Assembly (NCBI GenBank): GCA_030425785.1
Contig: JAUHYJ010000287.1
Location: 1 to 5,522, forward strand
DNA: 5,522 nt
Direction of reading: 5' to 3'
From: Acidimicrobiia bacterium
GTDB lineage: Bacteria > Actinomycetota > Acidimicrobiia > Acidimicrobiales > Ilumatobacteraceae
The notes below the pieces were generated by a model. The model was not told the origin of the DNA. It searched no databases and saw only the letters and a program-made list of their open reading frames with translations. Each line of letters starts with the position of its first letter. The first letter of the stretch is position 1. This document shows, one piece after another, positions 1-5,522 of this stretch. A program made the position numbers and the translations under genes.

Positions 1-1
1 C

Positions 2-1234
2 GCCAATCTCGTACGGACGTACGACCGCGACCGGGCGCGCCAGCTGCTGACGCTGTCGTTCGCCCAGCACCAGGCCGACCGCGACATCGTGCGCATCGAA
101 CGTCGCATCCAGCGTGCGACCGACCGGCTCGAACAGCTCGAGGACGAGGCCACGAGCCCGTTCGGTGACCTCGTCGAGTACCGGCGTACGGTGGCGAGCG
201 GCGCTCGACGTGGCCCGGTCGAGGCCGCCTTGGCCGAGCTGCGGCCCGGCACCGTGATCCACGTGAGCAAGGGCAAGCACTTCGGCCCGGTCGCCGTCGT
301 GGCGACGGCGCATCGCTCGGCCGGCGTGAAGGTCACGGCGGTGACGCCGTCGGGCCACGCCGTCCAGCTCGACGCCGATGACTTCCCGAGCGAACCGGCC
401 GTGCTGGGCAAGGTCGTCCTCCCAGGTCAGTACGCGCCGAAGCGGGCCGACTACCGCAAGGAGGTCGGTCGCCGGATCCGGCGTGCGAAGCTCGCCGCAC
501 GCCCGTCCGTCGCCCGCGACGGTGTGGAACGTCACCCCGTCGAGGACGACCCGGATCTTCGCCACCGGCTGCGGGCGGCCGACGAGGCCGACCGCGTGCG
601 ACGCGAGATCCGCACGCTCCGTGAGCGGGCGTCGCAGCGCACCGCGTCGCTGGCGCTCGAGTTCGACGCGGTGCTGGCGCTGCTCGCGGAACGCAGCTAC
701 GTCGACCTCGACGCGTGGCGTCTGACCGACCGCGGCACCGCGCTGAGCCGGTTGTTCCACGAGACCGATCTGCTCGTGTGCGAGGCGCTGTTCGCCGGGT
801 GGTTCGACGGGTTGCGTGCGCCGGAGCTGGCCGGGCTCGTCTCGGTCTTCGTGTTCGAGTACCGCGGACCGGACGACCCGCCGCGTCCGTGGTTCCCGAC
901 CGGCGACGTCGCCCGTCGATGGGACGAGATCGCCCGCCTCAGCGAACGGCTCGGTCGCGACGAGCTGGCGTCGGGGCTCGCGACCCATCGCCCACCCGAC
1001 CCCGGCTTCGTCGCCGCCGCGTACGCCTGGGTGGCGGGGGAGGGATTCGCCGAGCTCGTCGCCGACGAGGAGCTCACCGGCGGCGACTTCGTGCGCACGG
1101 TCAAGCAGCTGATCGATCTGCTCGAGCAGGTGGCCGAGGTCGCCCCCGTGGCCGAGACGCGGCGCGCCGCCCGTCACGCCGCCGAGTCCGCCCGGCGCGG
1201 CGTGGTGGCCGACGCCGCGGTGGTGACGGTGTGA
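2..1234 (+). CDS. helY: Ski2-like (HelY-type) ATP-dependent RNA helicase, C-terminal part, 5' end outside window
   Basis: The reading frame is open from base 2, so the GTG at 89 is internal and the gene starts upstream. About 410 residues are visible; the helicase motor domains (Walker A, DExH) are not in view. In order, the visible part has: a start (nt 2-88) with the motif SFAQHQADRD, typical of the segment after the winged-helix/ratchet region of HelY proteins; a charged helix; a beta-barrel-like stretch (about nt 239-427, RPGTVIHVSKGKHFGPVAVV) resembling the insertion domain of Ski2/Mtr4-like helicases; a second charged helix (about nt 560-660); and a DSHCT domain (about nt 670-1200), with GDFVRTVKQLIDLLEQ at about nt 1079-1126 as the best signature. 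Family members unwind structured RNA in RNA processing or decay in the cytoplasm. The stop overlaps the next gene's GTG by 4 nt (GTGA), implying translational coupling. The gene assignment is firm at family level; the symbol follows actinobacterial usage. Confidence 0.85.
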   Translation, partial: ANLVRTYDRDRARQLLTLSFAQHQADRDIVRIERRIQRATDRLEQLEDEATSPFGDLVEYRRTVASGARRGPVEAALAELRPGTVIHVSKGKHFGPVAVVATAHRSAGVKVTAVTPSGHAVQLDADDFPSEPAVLGKVVLPGQYAPKRADYRKEVGRRIRRAKLAARPSVARDGVERHPVEDDPDLRHRLRAADEADRVRREIRTLRERASQRTASLALEFDAVLALLAERSYVDLDAWRLTDRGTALSRLFHETDLLVCEALFAGWFDGLRAPELAGLVSVFVFEYRGPDDPPRPWFPTGDVARRWDEIARLSERLGRDELASGLATHRPPDPGFVAAAYAWVAGEGFAELVADEELTGGDFVRTVKQLIDLLEQVAEVAPVAETRRAARHAAESARRGVVADAAVVTV

Positions 1235-1806
1235 CGATCCGCCCGGGCGAACCCTGGGGGACCGAGGTCCCGCGACCGGACGAGCTCGTCGAGGTCGGCA
1301 GCGACGCCGAACTCGCTCGGCGCGGGGCTACCCCGACGGGACTGCGCGGTGGCGATCTGTTCCAGAGCCTCGGTGCGCCGTCTCCACGCGATCCGGTGCA
1401 GCGGCTCCCCGTCGACGGACTCCGCGTGACCCTCGACGGTGTCGCCCACGACGCCGTCGCCCACGTCGTGATGCGCCGGAGCTGGTGGCGTGGCCCGGTG
1501 ATCGCGGTGATGAACGTCGATCACCTCGGCGCCTGGAACGTGGCGCCGCGGGCCCACCCGAACGACGGCCGATTCGACGTCGTCGAGGTCGCCCCGTCGA
1601 TGCGTCTGCGCGACCGGTGGGCGGCACGTCGACGGCTCGAGGCGGGTACCCACGTCCCGCATCCCGACATCGGCGTCGCGCGTGCCGAGGCGCGCACGTG
1701 GCAGTTCGACCGGCCCTTGGACGTCTGGATCGACGGTGCGGCGATGGGCCGACACCATGTCGTCGAGGTCGAACTCGTGCCCGATCGGCACGTCGTCCTC
1801 GTCTGA
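1231..1806 (+). CDS. Small DAGK/YegS-fold protein, degenerate lipid-kinase relative
   Basis: 191 aa from a GTG that overlaps the helicase stop (GTGA); there is no convincing Shine-Dalgarno, so coupled initiation is likely. Residues 85-190 resemble the C-terminal beta-sandwich domain of diacylglycerol kinase/YegS-type lipid kinases: NVDHLGAWNVAPRAHPNDGRFDVVEV (split as N95-H98, then P106-V120), a basic helix with H141/H144, and near the end DVWIDGAAMG followed by VEVELVPDRHVVL. In the kinases the equivalent is the D-G-E-x-hydrophobic segment before the last strands; here the acidic residue after DG is replaced (DGAA). The N-terminal part is only about 60-80 residues. It carries faint echoes of the kinase nucleotide-binding loops: VGSDAELAR where GGDGT is expected, and GGDLFQSLG where GTGNDxARxLG is expected. 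Kinase activity is unlikely as read. It may bind a lipid or nucleotide, or be structural. Homology to the family is inferred by eye; the function is unknown. Confidence 0.7.
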   Translation: MTIRPGEPWGTEVPRPDELVEVGSDAELARRGATPTGLRGGDLFQSLGAPSPRDPVQRLPVDGLRVTLDGVAHDAVAHVVMRRSWWRGPVIAVMNVDHLGAWNVAPRAHPNDGRFDVVEVAPSMRLRDRWAARRRLEAGTHVPHPDIGVARAEARTWQFDRPLDVWIDGAAMGRHHVVEVELVPDRHVVLV

Positions 1807-1812
1807 GCTGGG

Positions 1813-1825
1813 GCTCCGCGGGAGC
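1813..1825 (+). terminator. Short GC hairpin after the helicase operon (weak terminator candidate)
   Basis: Seven bases after the DAGK-like stop lies a perfect 5-bp stem GCTCC/GGAGC with a GCG loop. No T-run follows, so it is not a canonical intrinsic terminator. In a genome this GC-rich, such a short stem can arise by chance. It sits in the 69-nt gap before the next gene, where transcription would plausibly end. Confidence 0.25.
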
Positions 1826-1861
1826 GTACGGATGGTCCCCGGCGGCGTGCCGCGCGACTCC

Positions 1862-1867
1862 TACGAT
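1862..1867 (+). promoter_or_regulatory. Candidate -10 box (TACGAT) of a leaderless promoter for the ThyX-like gene
   Basis: TACGAT fits the actinobacterial TANNNT -10 pattern. The GTG start of the tandem ThyX gene begins 8 nt after it, so a transcript starting 7-9 nt downstream would begin at or next to the start codon. No Shine-Dalgarno precedes this GTG, which fits leaderless translation. There is no recognisable -35 element at 16-18 nt spacing. Confidence 0.5.
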
Positions 1868-1875
1868 GGCTCCTC

Positions 1876-3472
<1,597 letters not shown>

Positions 3473-3477
<5 letters not shown>

Positions 3478-3488
3478 CGTCTGTCACA
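3473..3488. promoter_or_regulatory. Perfect CRP/GlxR-type operator TGTGA-N6-TCACA
   Basis: The sequence TGTGACGTCTGTCACA is an exact match to the symmetric TGTGA-N6-TCACA consensus of cAMP-responsive Crp/Fnr-family regulators (E. coli CRP, Corynebacterium GlxR, mycobacterial Crp). With flanking A/T the perfect arms are 7 bp (ATGTGAC at 3472-3478, GTCACAT at 3483-3489). It overlaps the stop codon of the ThyX-like gene. Its centre (3480.5) is about 53 nt upstream of the start site predicted from the -10 box at 3522, a position compatible with activation. The same inverted repeat could instead form a 7-bp RNA hairpin with a 4-nt loop ending the upstream transcript, but no T-run follows. Binding is inferred from the motif alone. 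Confidence 0.6.
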
Positions 3489-3521
3489 TCGCCGGTAGGC
3501 GAGGTTCGGCAACGACACGCC

Positions 3522-3527
3522 TAGTAT
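3522..3527 (+). promoter_or_regulatory. Candidate -10 box (TAGTAT) for the Asp-rich protein gene
   Basis: TAGTAT matches the TANNNT/TATAAT pattern and stands out in this GC-rich stretch. A transcript starting near 3534 would have a leader of about 28 nt containing the ribosome binding site. No good -35 hexamer lies 16-18 nt upstream, which fits a promoter that needs the activator site centred at 3480. Confidence 0.5.
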
Positions 3528-3550
3528 CCGGCCGCGACCCGCTCGACCTG

Positions 3551-3557
3551 AAGGAAG
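3551..3557 (+). promoter_or_regulatory. Shine-Dalgarno site for the Asp-rich protein
   Basis: AAGGAAG contains AGGA (3552-3555), which ends 6 nt before the ATG at 3562. It is the only clear Shine-Dalgarno in the window and fixes that ATG as the start. It contrasts with the leaderless or coupled starts of the neighbouring genes. Confidence 0.65.
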
Positions 3558-3561
3558 ACGC

Positions 3562-4074
3562 ATGGCAGACGACGACGCCGAACTCGACGAGGAACTCAAA
3601 GACGACGAAGACCTCGACGGCGACGACGCCGACGAGGACTTCGACGAGGACGGTGATTTCGCCGACGACGCCGACGACGATGACGACGACGACTTCGGTG
3701 ACGACGACGAGGACGGCGACGACGACGACGATGACGACGACGAGGAAGACGGCGACGACGACGATCGTTCGGCCCGGGCTCGCAAGCGCAAGGGCAGCGA
3801 CGACGAGGACGACGACGACGAGATGCTCGCGCCGGACGACGTCGAGGCCGATCTCGACACGATCCTCAAGGATCGCATGGTCACCACCGACGACGACGAC
3901 GATGACGACGACGACGAGGACGAACCGCCGTCGAAGGACGATCGCGCCGACACACCGGACGGCCTCCAGCCCAAGCGTGCCGACGAGCAGCTCTGCACCA
4001 ACTGCTTCCTGCTCGTGCGGGCGAGCGGGCCGGGTTGTCCGATCGAGGACGACGACTGCCCGATCTTCGGGTGA
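3562..4074 (+). CDS. Hyperacidic poly-Asp protein with C-terminal four-cysteine cluster (DUF4193-like)
   Basis: 170 aa starting at an ATG with a good ribosome binding site. By my count about 70 residues are Asp and 16 Glu, so roughly half the protein is acidic. Regions: acidic residues 1-68 with runs at 38-44 and 53-60; a basic island RSARARKRKGS (69-79); a second acidic stretch 80-87; a short possibly helical segment DDVEADLDTILKDRM (92-106); a nine-Asp run (110-118); and a C-terminal region QPKRADEQLCTNCFLL (136-151). Cys145, Cys148, Cys159 and Cys166 could bind one metal ion, probably zinc. The ADE-x2-C-x2-CFL signature resembles the C-terminus of actinobacterial DUF4193 proteins, where it also follows an acidic N-terminus; their biochemical function is not known to me. 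No signal peptide or membrane segment is visible, so it should be cytoplasmic and largely disordered. The CRP-type site and -10 box upstream suggest its own regulated promoter. A GNAT gene follows after 7 nt. Confidence 0.8.
   Translation: MADDDAELDEELKDDEDLDGDDADEDFDEDGDFADDADDDDDDDFGDDDEDGDDDDDDDDEEDGDDDDRSARARKRKGSDDEDDDDEMLAPDDVEADLDTILKDRMVTTDDDDDDDDDEDEPPSKDDRADTPDGLQPKRADEQLCTNCFLLVRASGPGCPIEDDDCPIFG
3673..3915 (+). repeat. Interrupted GAC-triplet (Asp codon) tracts inside the acidic gene
   Basis: Three Asp tracts (3673-3693, 3718-3741 and 3889-3915) are nearly pure GAC repeats, each broken by a single GAT: after 2, 4 and 4 GAC codons respectively. The second and third tracts are identical over about 26 nt, so they form a direct repeat about 171 nt apart. 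These are coding microsatellites and could change length by slippage or recombination while keeping the reading frame. Confidence 0.7.
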
Positions 4075-4081
4075 CGAGTTC

Positions 4082-4522
4082 GTGATCGAACCGACGGTCC
4101 GGCTCGCCAGACCCGGCGACCGGCCCGAGCTCGCGTGGCTCGAGGCGATCGCACGCACCGATCTCGTCGATCAGCGTGGCGGCGACCTGTGGCTCGAGCT
4201 CCATCCGGAGCAGTCGCCCGACTGGGCAGCGGTGGACTCCGGCGAGGTCGCCGTCGGCGTGATCGACGAGGTGGCGATCGGCTACCTGCGGTTCCACGTC
4301 GACGACGCGGTGTTGTATGTCGACGACGTCTTCGTGCATCCCGAGGCGCGCGAACTCGGCTTCGGTGACGCCCTGCTCGCCCTGGTGCGAGCGATCGGCG
4401 CCGAGCGGGGTGCATCACGGCTGCAGGCCGAGGCCTTGCCGGGGGACCGGGACACGAAGAACCTCTACGAGCGGGCTGCGATCACCGCGAAGCGGATCAT
4501 CGTGTCGGCAGCGCTCGACTGA
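4082..4522 (+). CDS. GNAT-family N-acetyltransferase
   Basis: 146 aa from a GTG 7 nt after the Asp-rich gene's stop; no strong Shine-Dalgarno is seen, so coupling to the upstream gene is likely. The N-terminal strand and helix (TVRLARPGDRPELAWLE, 5-21) match the usual GNAT beginning. The central strands (SGEVAVGVIDEVAIGYLRF, 53-71) precede motif A, VDDVFVHPEARELGFGDALL (80-99). There R90-x-x-G93-x-G95 is the acetyl-CoA pyrophosphate-binding signature. The last part, LPGDRDTKNLYERAAI (119-134), is the motif B region, with N127 and Y129 at positions where GNATs often carry the catalytic/CoA-contacting Asn and Tyr. The protein is about the normal length for a single GNAT domain. The substrate cannot be read from sequence; it could be a small molecule or a protein. 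The gene converges on the minus-strand crotonase with only 12 nt between stops. Confidence 0.8.
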   Translation: MIEPTVRLARPGDRPELAWLEAIARTDLVDQRGGDLWLELHPEQSPDWAAVDSGEVAVGVIDEVAIGYLRFHVDDAVLYVDDVFVHPEARELGFGDALLALVRAIGAERGASRLQAEALPGDRDTKNLYERAAITAKRIIVSAALD

Positions 4523-4538
4523 TCGGGAGGTCGATCAG
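4519..4538. terminator. Bidirectional hairpin containing both convergent stop codons
   Basis: CTGATCG (4519-4525) and CGATCAG (4532-4538) form a perfect 7-bp stem around the 6-nt loop GGAGGT. The left arm contains the TGA of the GNAT gene and the right arm the TGA of the minus-strand crotonase. A hairpin here works on either strand, as expected for a shared terminator of convergent genes. It lacks T-runs, so Rho-independent efficiency is doubtful. It may mainly protect 3' ends, or be chance. Confidence 0.4.
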
Positions 4539-5320
4539 CGCCCCTGCCAGTTCGGCGGGCGCTTCTCGATGAAGGCCTCGAGGCCCTCCTTGGTGTCCTC
4601 GGACCCGAGAATGCGGCCGAACGCCTCGTTGGTGCGCCGGATCAGCTCGTCGTCGGACTCGGTCGCCGACGCGAGCACGATCGCCCGCGACTCCCAGACC
4701 GCGAGTGGTGCGCACGCCGTGACCTGTTCGGCCAGCCGGTGGGCCTCGGCCAAGGCCTCGCCGTCCTCGGTGAGGCGCGAGACCAGGCCGAGCTCGTAGG
4801 CGCGCGGGGCCGGGATCGGCTCGCCGGTCAGGATCGCCTCCATCGCGGCCGCCTGCCCGATCGCACGCGGCAGCCGGAACAGCCCGCCGGCACCTGCGAT
4901 GAGGTTCCGCTTGGCCTCGGCCAGGCCGAACGCGGAACGACGCGAGGCGACCACCAGGTCGGCGGCCAGCACCAGCTCACACCCGCCGGCCGTGGCGAGC
5001 CCGTCGACGGCGACGATGACGGGCTTCTTGCGGTCGCGGTAGACGAAGCCCCCGAAGCCGCCGCGAGCGGTCGCGAGCTCGCCGGCTTGCCCGCTGTTGA
5101 TGGCCTTGAGGTCGGCGCCGGCGCAGAACACCGGACGCTCCTGGCCCTCGGTGTTGGCGGTGAGGATGCCGACCCACACGTCGTCGTCGGCCTCGAGGCG
5201 ATCGATCGCGGCTTCGAGGCCGCGCGCCACGTCGCCGTTGACGGCGTTGCGCGCCTCGGGCCGATCGAGGGTGATCACGCCGACCCGACCGGTCGATTCG
5301 TACTGGACGACGTCGCTCAT
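4535..5320 (-). CDS. Enoyl-CoA hydratase/isomerase (crotonase) family protein
   Basis: 261 aa, the normal length for a single-domain crotonase, starting at the ATG complementary to 5318-5320. Motifs in order: TLDRPEARNAVN (17-28), the N-terminal strand and loop; FCAGADLKAI (65-74), forming the CoA-binding and oxyanion-hole region; VDGLATAGGCELVLAADLVVAS (A109-E115 and onward), with G113 at the second oxyanion position and E115 matching Glu144 of rat enoyl-CoA hydratase; and FGLAEAKRNLIAGAGG (131-146), with E135 matching Glu164. Both catalytic glutamates are therefore present, consistent with hydration of trans-2-enoyl-CoA in fatty-acid or amino-acid breakdown. Crotonases also include isomerases and hydrolases, so the exact substrate is open. 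The C-terminus (IEKRPPNWQGR) is the usual F-x-E-K-R-P-P-x-W/F ending. A TANNNT box ends 7 nt before the ATG and no ribosome binding site is seen, suggesting a leaderless mRNA. Confidence 0.9.
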   Translation of the reverse strand: MSDVVQYESTGRVGVITLDRPEARNAVNGDVARGLEAAIDRLEADDDVWVGILTANTEGQERPVFCAGADLKAINSGQAGELATARGGFGGFVYRDRKKPVIVAVDGLATAGGCELVLAADLVVASRRSAFGLAEAKRNLIAGAGGLFRLPRAIGQAAAMEAILTGEPIPAPRAYELGLVSRLTEDGEALAEAHRLAEQVTACAPLAVWESRAIVLASATESDDELIRRTNEAFGRILGSEDTKEGLEAFIEKRPPNWQGR

Positions 5321-5327
5321 GCGGACG

Positions 5328-5333
5328 AGCGTA
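5328..5333 (-). promoter_or_regulatory. Candidate -10 box (TACGCT) of a leaderless promoter for the crotonase
   Basis: On the minus strand TACGCT (TANNNT) is followed by 7 nt and then the crotonase ATG, so transcription would begin at or beside the start codon. There is no Shine-Dalgarno in between. The arrangement copies that at 1862-1876. A -35 at 17-nt spacing would overlap the upstream gene's stop and is not recognisable. Confidence 0.45.
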
Positions 5334-5355
5334 GGACCTCGCCCCGTCTCACGGC

Positions 5356-5522
5356 CTAGTCGGGCGAGGCCGTGCGCTCGGTGTCGTCCGCTGCCGGTTC
5401 GGCGGGCTCGGGTGCCGGTTCGTCGGCGGCGGGTGCGACGGCGGGTTCGGTGTTCTCTGGTGCCGTCTGGGCCGGTTCGCCGGTGGCGGGCTCGGCGGAT
5501 GGTGCGTCGGCGGATTCGTTGG
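5356..5522 (-). CDS. C-terminal tail of an Ala/Pro/Glu-rich protein, start outside window
   Basis: Reading the minus strand inward from the window end, one frame stays open for 55 codons and ends in TAG (5356-5358). The product is low-complexity and acidic: it contains SADAPSAEPATGEPAQTAPE and repeated EPA/AEPA units, and finishes with DDTERTASPD. Third codon positions are mostly C or G. Such disordered Pro/Ala/Glu tails are common at the ends of actinobacterial proteins; no domain is visible, so no function can be named. It runs in the same direction as the crotonase, with 35 nt between its stop and the crotonase start, but a separate promoter appears to lie in that gap. The opposite strand is also open here but gives an unconvincing Gly/Ser/Ala string. 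Confidence 0.55.
   Translation of the reverse strand, partial: NESADAPSAEPATGEPAQTAPENTEPAVAPAADEPAPEPAEPAADDTERTASPD

Noticed and set aside
89..91. GTG at 89 as the true start of the helicase fragment
   Set aside because: The frame stays open to the window edge and the preceding residues (SFAQHQADRD) match the helicase family, so the gene starts outside.
715..1230. Upstream extension of the DAGK-like frame into the helicase gene
   Set aside because: The extension is Arg-rich shadow sequence within the DSHCT domain; the GTG at 1231 coupled to the helicase stop is the sensible start.
1842..1853. GCGGC-GT-GCCGC inverted repeat before the ThyX-like gene
   Set aside because: A 2-nt loop is too tight, and such GC palindromes are expected by chance at this base composition.
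4739..5359. 206-aa plus-strand frame opposite the crotonase
   Set aside because: It is Gly/Asp/Arg-rich antisense shadow of a clear crotonase gene with both catalytic glutamates.

Overview
The window is very GC-rich, uses several GTG starts, packs its genes tightly and carries TANNNT-type -10 elements placed directly before start codons. Together with an actinobacterial-style Ski2-like helicase (HelY type) and a DUF4193-like acidic protein, this points to a chromosomal segment of an actinomycete. The lineage may be Acidimicrobiia (Ilumatobacter-like), but that placement is an inference from protein character and not a database result. I see no mobile elements, tRNA, rRNA or CRISPR.

Layout: (1) 2-1806, plus strand: the C-terminal part of a HelY/Ski2-like RNA helicase. 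It overlaps by 4 nt a small protein that looks like a shortened, catalytically degenerate relative of diacylglycerol/lipid kinases (DAGK/YegS fold). (2) 1876-3477, plus strand: a 533-aa protein made of two ThyX (Thy1) domains, probably transcribed from its own leaderless promoter at 1862. Its two halves keep complementary pieces of the ThyX active-site motif. (3) 3473-4522, plus strand: a perfect TGTGA-N6-TCACA palindrome (CRP/GlxR type) overlaps the ThyX-like stop codon. It is followed by a -10 box, a good ribosome binding site, an extraordinarily Asp-rich protein with a C-terminal four-cysteine cluster, and, 7 nt later, a GNAT acetyltransferase. (4) 4535-5522, minus strand: an enoyl-CoA hydratase/isomerase (crotonase) convergent with the GNAT gene. 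The two stop codons lie in opposite arms of one perfect hairpin. Upstream of the crotonase is the Ala/Pro/Glu-rich C-terminal tail of another minus-strand gene, cut by the window edge.

Functionally this is a mixed housekeeping neighbourhood: RNA metabolism, possibly lipid or nucleotide-related proteins, a possible cAMP-regulated acidic Zn-binding-type protein, and acyl-CoA metabolism. No single pathway links all the genes. The most unusual items are the split-motif tandem ThyX protein, the shrunken lipid-kinase-like protein, and the poly-Asp protein with a CRP-type operator.
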